A DNA stretch of 64,000 nucleotides from Coenobita brevimanus (GCA_032717465.1 CM064658.1:4265001-4329000), one strand, 5' to 3'; counted from the stretch's first letter, positions 12,820-24,125 are shown. Numbers and translations are program-made. The notes: generated from the letters alone by a model not told the origin.

Positions 12820-12855
12820 AAAACGGGAACATTAGACAGACAGACAGACAGAGAC
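12762..12855. repeat. (CT)n followed by (CAGA)n
   Basis: CT at 12762-12817, a short unique linker, then CAGA units to about 12855. Confidence 0.94.
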
Positions 12856-13087
12856 AGAGACAAAGATTCCCCGCCTGAATGCACACACATACACGCTCAT
12901 GTGCACCCCCACGCTACGTACATACATAAGGCGGTAATGCATGTATGAATAATGTATGAGCAGAAAATATACATGGAAATAAGGGCGAGTGTCTGTATAT
13001 ACAAGGCTTGTGTGGGAAGGGATAGATATTTAAATGGAACTGTGTAATGCATTAAGTGATAGATCCTAAGTAAATACATCTATGTCC

Positions 13088-13781
<694 letters not shown>

Positions 13782-13829
<48 letters not shown>
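13782..13829. repeat. (GA)n microsatellite
   Basis: About 24 GA units. Confidence 0.96.
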
Positions 13830-13832
<3 letters not shown>

Positions 13833-13925
13833 TGGGTTAGGGGTGTAAAACGAAGCGAAAATGGGTCGCGCAAATATGGCAAGGGTTACATCACATTCTT
13901 GCTATCCCCAGACGATTTCATTCAG

Positions 13926-13928
<3 letters not shown>

Positions 13929-13976
<48 letters not shown>
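13929..13976. repeat. (GA)n microsatellite
   Basis: About 24 GA units, starting immediately after a CCAGACGATTTCATTCAGC dispersed-repeat end (13908-13926). Confidence 0.96.
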
Positions 13977-13979
<3 letters not shown>

Positions 13980-14088
13980 CGTAATGGAGGTCGGTGGAGG
14001 TGTTTCTCTAAATACATTGCTGAAAGAGGTTTGGCCAAAAGTTTAAGTAAGTCATCAAAAAAAGAAGGAAAAGGAAATGAAATACAAA

Positions 14089-14096
14089 TGACGTCA
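14089..14096. promoter_or_regulatory. Perfect CRE palindrome TGACGTCA
   Basis: An isolated consensus CREB/ATF site without other promoter elements nearby. It may be chance. Confidence 0.25.
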
Positions 14097-14151
14097 TCGC
14101 AGGAAATGGTTAATGAGTGTAGAGGTGCAAGAGGGATTTAAAGGTAGGAAT

Positions 14152-14710
14152 GGTCTTTAAACGCCTTTATATACCTTAGGGCTTTTAAACACCTATATTT
14201 ACCTTAGGACTTTTAAACGTCTATATTTACCTTAGGGCTTTTAAACACCTATATTTACCTTAGGACTTTTAAACGTCTATATTTACCTTAGGGCTTTTAA
14301 ACACCTATATTTACCTTGGGATTTTTAAACGCCTATATTTACCTTAGGACTTTTAAACACATGTATTTACCTTAGGACTTTTAAACACCTGTATTTACCT
14401 TAGGACTTTTAAACACCTGTATTTACCTTAGGGCTTTTAAACACCTATATTTACCTTAGGATTTTTAAACGCCTATATTTACCTTAGGACTTTTAAACAC
14501 CTGTATTTACCTTAGGACTTTTAAACACCTGTATTTACCTTAGGATTTTTAAACGCCTGTATTTACCTTAGGACTTTTAAACGCCTATATTTACCTTAGG
14601 ACTTTTAAACACCTGTATTTACCTTAGGACTTTTAAACGCCTATATTTACCTTAGGACTTTTAAACACCTGTATTTACCTTAGGACTTTTAAACGCCTGT
14701 ATTTACCTTT
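14152..14710. repeat. 28-bp minisatellite, about 20 copies
   Basis: Unit of 28 bp, ACTTTTAAACACCTGTATTT plus ACCTTAGG. Copies vary at defined positions (GGACT/GGGCT/GGATT, AACACC/AACGCC/AACGTC, TGTA/TATA) and variant types alternate in blocks. It is the longest clean minisatellite in the window. Confidence 0.96.
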
Positions 14711-14806
14711 GGAGAGAGTTTGAGGGTAATAAGGAGGGGAATGAGGGACTATTATATATCCGGGGAGCTCCACCACCCAGCCATATTGGTGTCACCACGT
14801 GAAGGC

Positions 14807-14807
<1 letters not shown>

Positions 14808-14849
<42 letters not shown>
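14808..14849. repeat. (CT)n microsatellite
   Basis: About 21 CT units. Confidence 0.95.
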
Positions 14850-14854
<5 letters not shown>

Positions 14855-15038
14855 TTTTTTCCTCGCCGGGGGAGAAATGGGTCGCTCTCTCTTGCTCAGT
14901 CACTCATTCTCGACCCACATCCAGCCTCGCTCTCTCACTTTCTCACTCTTTCTCAACTCACTCACTTGCTTTACTACCTGTCTTTTCACCAACTTAATCT
15001 AATTCAGGTTTGACCTACATTCTCTCACATTACATCTC

Positions 15039-15041
<3 letters not shown>

Positions 15042-15116
<75 letters not shown>

Positions 15117-15164
15117 TATGAATGATGGTGAGTGTATTGAAGGCACTCTGATGTAATTGTTGGT

Positions 15165-15197
<33 letters not shown>
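15042..15197. repeat. (CT)n and (GA)n arrays 55 bp apart
   Basis: CT at 15042-15113 and GA at 15168-15197. The two are complementary and could form a stem with a 54-bp loop. Confidence 0.95.
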
Positions 15198-15200
<3 letters not shown>

Positions 15201-15276
15201 TGAATAACTTGCGTGCCGTACTTAATGCCTAATACAGACCTTACCTCCCCCCTGCTCTCTCTCTCGCTCTCTCTCT

Positions 15277-15328
15277 CTCCTCCTCCTCCTCCTCCTCCTC
15301 CTCCTCCTCCTCCTCCTCCTCCTCCTCC
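15277..15328. repeat. (CTC)n microsatellite
   Basis: About 17 CTC units. Confidence 0.95.
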
Positions 15329-15361
15329 CTATTAATCCATTCCCAGGTCTCTATTTCCCCA

Positions 15362-15668
15362 TGTCTAGAGCCCCATTTCTCACGCATTCCAATCCATTTC
15401 TTCCCCATTCCAAACCATTCCTTCTCCATTTTACCCATTCCAAGCCATTCCTTCCTCATTCCAACCCATTCCTTCCCCATTCCAACCCATGCCTTCTCCA
15501 TTTCATCCATTGCAACCCATTCCTTCCCTGTTCCAACCCATGCCTTCTCCTTTTCACCCATTCCAACACATTCCTTCCCCATTCCAACCCATGCCTTCTC
15601 CATTTCACCCATTGCAACCCATTCCTTCCCTGTTCCAACTCATTCCTTCCCCATTGCACCCCATTCCC
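15362..15668. repeat. CATTCCAACCCATTCCTTCC-type minisatellite
   Basis: About 300 bp of units made from CATTCC, AACCCAT, TCCTTCCCC and TTCTCCATTT words, with higher-order copies of roughly 50 and 100 bp. Frames on both strands encode repeats of the same peptide and are not genes. Confidence 0.88.
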
Positions 15669-15740
15669 ACTGCCCTGCGATCCGTGGAATGAATGGCAGT
15701 AATCGCTTGAGCAGTGAATGGGAGGATTTTTCGCCTCCTG

Positions 15741-15741
<1 letters not shown>

Positions 15742-15792
<51 letters not shown>
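15742..15792. repeat. (CT)n microsatellite
   Basis: About 25 CT units. Confidence 0.96.
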
Positions 15793-15795
<3 letters not shown>

Positions 15796-15888
15796 ACATT
15801 TTCCGTTAATTTTTATGGGCAACTTTTTTCGTCAACTCTTTTTGAACCAACTCTGACCACTCTTTTATTTATTTTTTCTCTGTTTTCG

Positions 15889-15890
<2 letters not shown>

Positions 15891-15948
<58 letters not shown>

Positions 15949-15955
15949 CCCAGTT

Positions 15956-15997
<42 letters not shown>
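15891..15997. repeat. (GT)n and (CT)n arrays
   Basis: GT at 15891-15946, then a 12-bp linker, then CT at 15959-15997. Confidence 0.96.
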
Positions 15998-16000
<3 letters not shown>

Positions 16001-16064
16001 TTATCGTCAAGACAGTACAGTATATTGACACAAGAAGGAAATTCGATTAAAAAAAAAAGTGAGG

Positions 16065-16510
16065 TGAAGGTAAAAAAGAGTTTGGAAGGGGGATTGGGAG
16101 GAGGATGAGAGAAGAAAGAAGAGGAAAAGAGGATGTGGAGGAAAGGGGAGGGGGAAATGGGAGAGGAGAAAAAAGGAGGAAATAAGAGAGGAGGAAGGAG
16201 GGAGAGAAGAAAGAAACATAAATGGAGGAGGTTGAAGGAAGGAAGGGAGATGAAGAGAGAAGAGGAAATAGACCTGAGTAAAGGAGGAAGGAGTGAGGGA
16301 AGAGGGAAAGAAAGGGAGGAAAATGGGGCATAGAAAGAGGTAGAGAAGAAAGAAGAGGGAGGAGGGAGAGAGGAGAGGGAAGTGTGGAAGGAGACAATGA
16401 TTGGAGGAAAGGGGGAAAAGTAAGAATGGAGAAATTGGGAGAAATGAGAAGTGAGTGGAATGGAGAGAAGTAAAGAGGAGGGAGCTAACGAGGAGAAAGG
16501 ATTAAGGAGA
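16065..16510. repeat. Purine-only-strand tract
   Basis: About 450 bp in which + is nearly all A and G, without a clean unit. No gene. Confidence 0.8.
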
Positions 16511-16608
16511 GAGAGAGAGAGAGAGAAGAAAAATGTTGCGATTAGAGCGAAGGAAGGAGTGAAGAGGGGACGAAAAAGAGAGTAAAGGAGGGCTGGGTAT
16601 GAAAAATG

Positions 16609-16611
<3 letters not shown>

Positions 16612-16661
<50 letters not shown>

Positions 16662-16698
16662 AATGTAGTTAAGATGGACAGATTGGGTGCATAGTTAA

Positions 16699-16748
<50 letters not shown>
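16612..16748. repeat. Two (GA)n arrays
   Basis: GA at 16612-16659 and 16703-16748. Confidence 0.96.
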
Positions 16749-16751
<3 letters not shown>

Positions 16752-16889
16752 TGCACGTAAAACCCGGACCAACCCTAACGAGACGTCATAATTCACTCAA
16801 TATTTACGTCTTAGCAACTGGAGGCGCAGTGTTGCCATATATGAGTCTTCTTGAGTGCAACCCATTCTGCAGCATTTTTCTTTTTCACT

Positions 16890-16952
16890 TGTGGTTTAAA
16901 ATCCCGTTTAGACGGTGCTTTTCGAATTGCGAAGGTCAGGGATCGAATCCAC
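16890..16952 (+). repeat. tRNA-like fragment (degenerate SINE head)
   Basis: TGGTTTAAAAT (16892) is A-box-like, TTCG-AATTG-CGAA (16921-16933) is an anticodon-arm-like hairpin, and GGGATCGAATCC (16939-16950) is B-box-like. The acceptor stem is not evident. The following AAATCGTCTAG (16980-16990) is an inverted CAGACGATTT repeat end. Confidence 0.45.
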
Positions 16953-16999
16953 AAAAGGGGGTGACCCATAAGCTGAGAGAAATCGTCTAGAGGCAGCAA

Positions 17000-17150
17000 G
17001 AATGAAGAAATACGTCATTGGAGTGGAGGGGTTAATGCATTCATCTCGTTGACGGCATTTTAAAATCTGTTTTTATCTACTGCTGTTTCCAGACGATTTC
17101 ATTCACCTTGGGAAGGGTCTCGAAGTTGAGTCATAGGTGCCAGTGTTAAT
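17000..17150. repeat. Dispersed-repeat fragments: GGGGTTAA end and CCAGACGATTTC end
   Basis: GAAATACGTCATTGGAGTGG runs into AGGGGTTAATG (about 17003-17035). CCAGACGATTTCATTCACC follows at 17089. Both words recur elsewhere in the window (34096, 13908, 33407). Confidence 0.6.
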
Positions 17151-17317
17151 GGGTCACTCTTATCAGCTGTTATCGTCTGGGTGTTTTTGCTGTTAGTGTT
17201 ATGAGCGGAATGACATGATGAGACACGAATGTTTGTTTTGGTGAAATTATTACTGATGTGTTGTTGGTTGCAGATGTTTTTTGTTTTCTTGGAGGGGCAG
17301 TGAGTGATAGTAATAGT

Positions 17318-17388
17318 AGGAGGAGGAGGAGGAGGAGGAAAAGGAGGAGGAGGAGGAGGAGGAAAAGGAGGAGGAGGAGGAGGAGGGG
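17318..17388. repeat. (GGA)n microsatellite
   Basis: GGA triplets with two GGAAAA interruptions. Confidence 0.95.
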
Positions 17389-17713
17389 TATCCGTAACAG
17401 GATTACTTTTAAACATAATATTTCTCTAAGCCGTCCATTTCTAAGACTCTCCAAAACTGAATTTTATTGTCTGAATATTTGCAATAGTGGAAGGCGAAAT
17501 ACGTCTTAGGGGTGAAGGGCATATAATCAGCCAGGTAGCAGTGTGGGCTCATTAATCCTGGAACTCACGTAGGTATAAAAGGAGTTATTGATTGCTGTTG
17601 TGCGTAATTAGACCCAGACGCTAATGATTCCAAGGCCACAGCATCCGGGTCAAGGTTGAGCTGGTGAGGTGGGGTTGGAGTCCTAATCTTTCTCAGAGTT
17701 TTTTCCAGTTTGC

Positions 17714-17805
17714 TTTCTTCTTCTTCTTGTTCTTCGTCCTCCTCCTCTTCTTCTTCCTCCTCCTCCTCCTCCTCCTCCTATTCTTCTTTTTCTTCTTCAT
17801 TTTGT
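17714..17805. repeat. (TTC)n/(TCC)n microsatellite
   Basis: TTC and TCC triplets mixed. Confidence 0.92.
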
Positions 17806-17891
17806 TCATCTTCTGTTATTTATTGAAGGGAAGGAAAACAATCTCCATAAATAAGGGCAAGGAAAAGAAGACCTGGAAATGATACTGTAGT

Positions 17892-18113
17892 AGAGAGAGA
17901 GAGAGAGAGAGAGGTCATGGTAACGAGGAGGTAAATATATGATGGGGTGAAGTGTTTGTGCGTCATGGAATCCTTTAAGAATTTTGGTCGATGAAAAATG
18001 AAAATTGATGAAAGGTGGAAGTGGTAAGAAATAAATCCGGTATTAATGGAGCTTAGCTGGTGGAGGATGAAAGGCGTTTTGGGCTAAAAATGAGAGAGAG
18101 AGAGAGAGAGAGA
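17892..18113. repeat. Two short (GA)n arrays
   Basis: GA at 17892-17914 and 18091-18113, separated by AT-rich unique DNA. Confidence 0.93.
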
Positions 18114-18180
18114 ATAACCTTTAGCTACTTCCTGTTGAATGTGACCTGTCTGAGTACAAAAAAATGTGAAATATAAGTTA

Positions 18181-18425
18181 TCATCATCATCATCTTCAGG
18201 GCCTCCCTTTCCACCCTCGGGCAGGGTGAGGAATTGCAACGTCCAGACACGTCGGGGGTAGGGTTGCAAGATGTTGACCAAAAACGACCCGGGACGAGGT
18301 CATAGAGTGTGATCTCAGGGATAAGGGACTGAATAGGGTGGCTACCAGAGATCGAGCAGCATGGAGAGCCGCCTTTTAGGTGAACAAGGGCGACGCATGC
18401 AAGCGTGTTGGAGCCTTGATAAACG
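18181..18425 (+). mobile_element. Fragment of a LINE ORF2 C-terminus
   Basis: Read on +, 18340-18370 gives the peptide ATRDRAAWRAAF followed by a stop. The pattern D-R-x-x-W-R near the end of an ORF is characteristic of the extreme C-terminus of several LINE polymerases. The same pattern occurs at 37187 and 48234. The preceding ATC triplets and GC-rich sequence to 18181 may belong to the same fragment. The assignment is by motif only. Confidence 0.45.
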
Positions 18426-18652
18426 AAACGAATGAGCGAATCTTAGTATTGCTCCTTATGTTATTGCTGTTAACAGTATCAATATTAAAAAGATACGAAT
18501 GACGTAGGGAGTAATAAGGAAAATCAATTGTTTCAAAACAGGTGCTACGAATGTTCCTTTCAACAGGAATATTACAGTAGTACGACCCTAAGCTGTGTCA
18601 CTGTGGGTTCCTTCCTTTTCAGCAGTCATACATTACTGATGTATTGATAAGA

Positions 18653-18784
18653 TACTAACTGTTGACTGTCTTGTGTTGCTTTAGTACGTAGTGATGTGTT
18701 GTAGATGTATTATTAACTGTGTACCCTTTTAGTACGTAGTGATGTGTGGAATTATTACTAACTGTGTCCCGTCTTGTGTTGCAG
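18653..18784 (+). promoter_or_regulatory. Intron 3' end with repeated branch-point/acceptor unit
   Basis: A unit of about 50 bp (CTAACTGT, pyrimidines, TTTAG, TACGTAGTGATGTG) is present about 2.5 times. TACTAAC, the optimal branch-point sequence, occurs at 18653-18659 and 18756-18762. Possible acceptors end at about 18683, 18732 and 18784. The last one (TTGTGTTGCAG) has TACTAAC at a normal distance of about 24 nt and is the best acceptor. Confidence 0.7.
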
Positions 18785-20223
18785 GGGAAGCATGGCGTGC
18801 AGATGACCGGGGGTGGCGTGAAGGGTGATGGCGGGGAGGAGTACCGGCGCGGGGTGGGTGGCGCGGGGCGGGAGCGGTACTACACCCGCGACTACCCACT
18901 ACCGCGCCATGACTACCCCCCACGGGACTTCCTGCCTGAGAAGCTGGACCCACTCTACCCACGCCACAAAGAGGAGTTCTTCAGCCACCGGCCCAAGGAG
19001 CGTGATGACCCGTACTGCCCCACCACGCCCGACGACCCGTTCCCCCGGCCCGCCGCGCGCCCACCTCGTCTATCCCAAGATCGCTTCCCCAGGATCCAGG
19101 ACTACCCCCAGCAGCCGCCCACGCCTGAAGCCCGGAGTGGCGCGGGCGGCCTCTACGGACTGGGCGGCGGAGAGCGGGTGTCACGCCTGCTGGATCTGTA
19201 CGGCACGCTGGACGGACGGGGCGGGGCTGCGGGTGTGGGCGGCGCGGGTGGTGGGGAGGACACAGCGGGGCCTGGCACGGCGGGGTCGCGGTCGCATCAT
19301 GACCTCTATGGCTCACTGGACGGCCGATCCTCTCGACTATCCGACATCTTCCCTGCCACCGACCGCACCCGTCAGTCCACCGACTTCCGGCAGGACGAGA
19401 CGCGTTCGTTATCGGGTCGGGATGTACTGGTGGAGATGTACCGCCGCCGAGAGCTGCCGCCCGCGCCGCCAGAGTACCGACTGGAGTACCGCCCGCGGCA
19501 CGACTTCCGCGGCCCACCCAAGCCTCAGCCACCGCCACCACAGAGCCAGCACGACCAAGACGTGATAGAGAACCCCATGTACAACGTGAGGGGCCCACCC
19601 CGCTCCCTGGGCCCCAGCCCGCGACCCACCCAACAGGCCCCACCCACACCCAAGCCCACCCACCACCAACACCACCCCCTCCACCCCGGCCACCCCCACA
19701 CGCCCGCCCACCAGCACCATCACCCCGCCCTCCAGCAGCAGCAGCTCCACGCACCACAACCACTGCAGACCACTAGCCCGCACCTCCAGCCCCATCCTGC
19801 CCAGCACCCAGCACAACACCCCTCCCAGCATCCTTCTCAGCATCCTTCGCAGCACCCTTCTCAGCACCCGCCCCAGCACCCACCTCAGCATCCCTCTCAA
19901 CATCCCTCTCAACATCCCTCGCAACATCCCTCGCAGCATCCATCACAGCACCCTTCACAGCACCCCACCCAGCACCCTTCTCAACACTCCCAGCATCCTT
20001 CCCAGCACCCCTCGCAGCACCCAGCCCAACACCCCTCCCAGCATCCGGTGACCCACCCCGTGCAGCACCCCACCACACACCCCACGTCCCACCCCGTCTC
20101 CCACACGGCGCCCCACACCGGTCCTGGGCATAGCGGCCCAGGGCGGCCAGTGGGACAGGAGCGGCAGGACCCACGCTACCCCAACCATCCCAGCCCTGCC
20201 CTCACCCAGGACGACGCTCTCAG
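18785..20223 (+). CDS. Internal exon of an unrecognised Pro/His/Gln-rich protein
   Basis: A 1439-bp, GC-rich, stop-free exon, starting in phase 0 after TTGTGTTGCAG and ending CAG|GTACGT with two bases of the last codon. It encodes 479 residues (numbered from the exon start). Residues 1-115 are charged and rich in Tyr/Pro/Arg. DLYG(T/S)LDGR occurs twice (137-145 and 173-181). An NPMY motif at 263-266 is of the type bound by PTB domains. A Pro/His region follows, then about 20 tetrapeptides Q-H-P-(S/A/P/T) at about 340-422. No signal peptide, membrane span or known catalytic motif is visible. NPxY plus low complexity would fit the cytoplasmic tail of a receptor or an adaptor, but that is inference. 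Base composition differs sharply from the flanks. Neighbouring exons are not recognised. In-frame open sequence before 18785 is intron. Confidence 0.82.
19802..20050 (+). repeat. 12-bp coding minisatellite (Gln-His-Pro-x)
   Basis: About 20 copies of CAGCAYCCNTCN, each encoding Q-H-P-x, inside the exon. Synonymous third positions vary (CAT/CAC, CCC/CCT), and one unit is a residue short (SQHSQHP). Copy number is probably polymorphic. Confidence 0.92.
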
Positions 20224-20942
20224 GTACGTCTCATTACAGTACACTGCAGCACACTCTTACATTATAGTAGTATTTCACATCCCTACCTGATCTTGTGTTA
20301 AAACTATTCTCCTTACACTAACTTTCTATCGCAGCAAATAGGTACAAGTCACTGCACTCCACACACACACACATTTGTAATACTTCTTCCGGTGATGCTC
20401 GCAGGCAGGGCTAACTGCACTCCATCCTCACATGTGTAATGCTTCGTTATTCTTACTTGATCTTCATTCCATTCTGTTCCAAGAACTATTCTCGTCGATA
20501 TCATTCTTTTTATCCTTGTTGTTGTCTGCCTGCGCTGTTTTTCCTTTCTGTATCCTATCAGTTGTGTTCATACATAACTAACGTCCATACTAATGCTTGT
20601 GACAGAGGCCTCGACTTCCTACTGTGTATTCATGACTCTTTAGATAGATCCTTAACTCCAAACTGTACTCTGGACGTCAGGATACACTAGATTCTTTGTG
20701 AAAGTTAGTCAGGGTTAAGAGGAGAAAGAGGCGGCAAGGGTTAGAAGCAGAAAAACAAGGCTGGGGTTAGAAGCAGCGAAAGAAAGTTAGTTTAGGTTAA
20801 AAGCGGGAGACGGTTAGTGAGGTTAGGTTAGAAGGAATGGAAGAAAGTTTGGTAGGGAAAAGTTTTGGTCTGGGTTGTTGTAGTTGTGATTTTGTTGGTT
20901 ATACGAACGCACATGTGTACGTAAAATATACGTACACATTTG

Positions 20943-20944
<2 letters not shown>
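20224..20944. other. Downstream intron, gene-free
   Basis: Starts with donor GTACGT. Contains a loose GGTTAGAAGCAG-type repeat at about 20700-20850. No further exon recognised. Confidence 0.6.
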
Positions 20945-20997
<53 letters not shown>

Positions 20998-21046
20998 GTA
21001 GTATTGAGGTATCAGAATTCGATGAAGGTTTGACCATTCCTTACTG

Positions 21047-21100
<54 letters not shown>
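20945..21100. repeat. Two (CT)n arrays
   Basis: CT at 20945-20994 and 21049-21100. The second turns directly into GAGAGGGAGA purine sequence, so the strand asymmetry flips at 21100. Confidence 0.96.
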
Positions 21101-21103
<3 letters not shown>

Positions 21104-21229
21104 AGGGAGAAGGATGGGAGAGGGTGAGGGAGAGAATAGGAGGGAGAGTGAGGAGGAGGACAGGAGGGAGGGAGGGAGAGAATGTGAGCGGGAGAGGGAA
21201 GTAGATGAGGAGAGAGATAAAAGAGTCTA

Positions 21230-21685
21230 GACAAAAACCACACCCACAGTTGCCACCACCAACACCACCACAACAACTTCCACCACCACCACCACAATCT
21301 CTACCACCACCACCACAACCTCTACTACCACCACCACCACCACCACCACAACCTCTACCACCACCACCACAACCTCTACTACCACCACCACCACCACCAC
21401 CACAACCTCTACCACCACCACCACCATCACCACAGTCACAACCATCATCACCGCCTCCACCACCACAAGACTATCACAACAGCTGCCACCACTGCCACAA
21501 CCACAACCGCACTCACCACCACCACCACAATACCAGTTTAGCTACTATGACCATCACAGGTACCACAGCCATCACCATCATCACCACAATTACCACAGTA
21601 AGGCCACATCCACAACCACCATCACTACCGCAACTACCACCACCACATCCCCTACCACAACCACTACCACAATGTATTTTCTCAT
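21230..21685. repeat. (CAC/CAA)n-rich region
   Basis: CACCAC triplets punctuated by ACAACCTCTACYACC, which recurs about every 33-54 bp in 21290-21420, indicating a higher-order minisatellite. Confidence 0.9.
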
Positions 21686-21747
21686 GATTTGTGGGAGGCC
21701 GTGTATGAACTAACGCACGCACACGCAACCTCCACACATGCAACTCA

Positions 21748-21749
<2 letters not shown>

Positions 21750-21793
<44 letters not shown>

Positions 21794-21825
21794 ATAAATG
21801 TTGCAGTATCTGTTCAGCGATTATG

Positions 21826-21888
<63 letters not shown>
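21750..21888. repeat. (AC)n and (CT)n arrays
   Basis: AC at 21750-21789 and CT at 21831-21888. Confidence 0.95.
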
Positions 21889-21953
21889 AGTACATCACGC
21901 CTCTTCGTTAATCCCGTCCACCAGCGACACCCGGCAACTCCTTCTCACCAAGC

Positions 21954-21988
21954 TATATAAACCAGGGAGAGGCCGCTCGAGCTCAGTA
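21954..21988 (+). promoter_or_regulatory. Candidate core promoter: TATA box plus initiator
   Basis: TATATAA at 21954-21960 and an arthropod-type initiator TCAGT at 21983-21987, whose A would be +1 (21985). This gives a TATA position of -31, the canonical spacing. Downstream, about 200 bp of unique sequence (21990-22200) has no strong DPE. An open frame covers 21990-22174, but no product is recognised. Confidence 0.4.
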
Positions 21989-22206
21989 TTGGATGGAACT
22001 TACGAGGGTCTGGGGTTAATATTTCTCTTCACTAACTCTTCGACGTTATTGTCCCTGATGTTCGTGGTTTGGGGTGAAATATCTGAAAATTATAAACTTG
22101 GGGATGTTAGTGTAGGCTGGTTTTATATTTTGGGTTGGTCAGTTGATTTTGGAAAGATTTTTGGATCATTGTAATTTTTTGTCCTTCAGTTTTACTTGTA
22201 TCTGTT

Positions 22207-23275
22207 TGCTCTGTACCCCACCCCACCCCCACCCTTCCTCGTCTCCTCGCTCGCTCCACTCGCCCCGCCCTTCCTCAGCTCTCTCCCACTCCTCTCCCCA
22301 CCACCCTTCCCTCTCCCCTTCCCTCTCTCACCGTCTCGATCCACTTCCCTCTCTCCAACCCTTTTTCCCCTCTCGTCTCCCCTCTCCTCCTTCTTCCCTT
22401 CCCTCTCCTCTCCCCTCTCCCACAACCTCTCTTCTCTCCCTCACTGTCTCCCTCAACTTCCCCTCCTTTCCCTCTGCGTTCTCTACTTTTCCCCCTCCCA
22501 TTCCACTCCTCTCCCTTAATCTCCATTCCTTCCCTGCGCTCCCATCTCCTTTTTTCCCCTTTTCCATTCCTTCCCACCTCTTCTCCTACCGTCCCCATCT
22601 TCCTCTCCTCCTCTCCTCTCTACCCTTCCCTTCTCTCTTCCTCCCCCTCCCTTCCCGTCCGTCCCCTCCCTCCCTTGGGTCAAACTTGCAGACAGTTCAG
22701 GATATTATGTGGAAATTGTGGCTAGCTCTCCCTCCCTCTCCCCCTCTTCCTTTTTCACACTCCCTCCCCTCCCTCTCACACTCCTTTTTACCCTCCTATT
22801 CCTCCCTTCCATTTCTTCCTCTCTTTCCTCCTCCTTTTCCTCGTTTTTCCCCTCCTCTTCATCTCTTCTCACACTCTCTTTCCCCCCCCCCTCTCTTCGC
22901 CCTTTCCCTCACTCCCTCACTCTCTTCTCAGTTCTCACACCCTTTCTTCCTCCCTTCCTTCCCCCCTCCTTCTGGTGCTTTCGCTCTCCATTCTTCCCCC
23001 CTTCTTTCCCTACGTCTCCCTCTTCCTTCACTCCATCCATTCATCCATCCCTTTCTCCCTTACTCCCTCTTCTTCTCTTATTCCGTCTTCTCATCATTTC
23101 CCTTCCCTCCTTCACTCTTCTTTTCCTCCCCTCCCCCTGTCCCTTCCCCTCTCCTGCTCAGCCATCCCTTCCCCCTCCCCTCACTTTCCCTTTCCTCTTT
23201 CCTCCCTTTCCCTCTTCTCTTTCCTCCCTTTTTCCTCCCTGTCCCTCCCCTCCTCCCCGACTCCCCCAGTGTTAA
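22207..23275. repeat. 1.07-kb homopyrimidine-strand tract
   Basis: + is almost entirely C and T (TTCCCTCTCC words), broken mainly by a short mixed-composition island at 22676-22728. Long Ser/Pro/Leu frames in all + frames reflect absence of stop codons. Confidence 0.9.
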
Positions 23276-23313
23276 CACTCCACATTTTTATATGCCTGGA
23301 TATTATTGCCTTA

Positions 23314-23315
<2 letters not shown>

Positions 23316-23344
<29 letters not shown>
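23316..23344. repeat. (GA)n microsatellite
   Basis: About 14 GA units at the point where the pyrimidine tract ends. Confidence 0.94.
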
Positions 23345-23347
<3 letters not shown>

Positions 23348-23649
23348 TTGCTAGAGAAGGATTAGAGAGCGTAGAGAGATTTAGTAAGAGAAAGTCAACG
23401 GCTGCGTGAGGGGAATTATGAGAAAGAGTGAGAGAGAGAGAGAGGGGGGGGCGGGCTGGTTTCACAGTTGTCCAAATTATGTTAGTGGAAGGTAATGAAA
23501 AGTTGAAAGATATGCAGAAAGTATCGTTCAAGGCTTCAGTAAAAGAAAATATTAAAAAGATACCCCCAGGACAACGGTAACAATATCAGCAATACTGTGG
23601 AATCCTTGTGTATGTTATCAGTAACGATATATGTATTTTTGTATGGGTG

Positions 23650-23783
23650 GAGGGTGTGAGCGGAGAGAGAGAGAGAGAGGGGGGGTTAGAGAGGGAAGGG
23701 GAAGGGATAGGGAGGGAGTGGGCAAATGTGGGAGAGGGGGAGCTGGGAAATGGAGAAGAAAAGAGAAAATAGAAAGAATGGAC

Positions 23784-23829
<46 letters not shown>
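23650..23829. repeat. Purine tract with (GA)n
   Basis: GGGAGA-type purines, then GA at 23785-23829. Confidence 0.9.
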
Positions 23830-23831
<2 letters not shown>

Positions 23832-24081
23832 GGGGGGGCTGGTGTCACAGTTGCTTTGAAGTTTGATCTCAGCAAATTGCCCTTCCTCCCATCCACTAAT
23901 ATTGTTTTCAGAATAGTTATGCATTATTGTACTATTTCCATGGCGTTTGTAATTTGTCTTTTATCTAGCTATTTGTATGAATTATCTAGTAAACGGCTTT
24001 GATACTTTTTCTTGTTTTTAAAAATGGAAATGGCACATAGCAGTTTGTTACTTTTTTGATGTTTTGAATTTTGAACTATGC

Positions 24082-24084
<3 letters not shown>

Positions 24085-24122
<38 letters not shown>
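24085..24122. repeat. (CT)n microsatellite
   Basis: About 19 CT units. Confidence 0.95.

Positions 24123-24125
<3 letters not shown>

Noticed and set aside
14152..14710. CRISPR-like array
   Set aside because: Units of 28 bp are contiguous without unique spacers, and the context is eukaryotic.
18746..18784. Upstream extension of the 18.8-kb open frame as a start of the protein
   Set aside because: The first codon there is GTG, and the segment contains TACTAAC and TTGCAG, so it is the intron end.
22143..23354. 403-codon frame
   Set aside because: Homopyrimidine tract with no domain, no splice sites and no codon bias.
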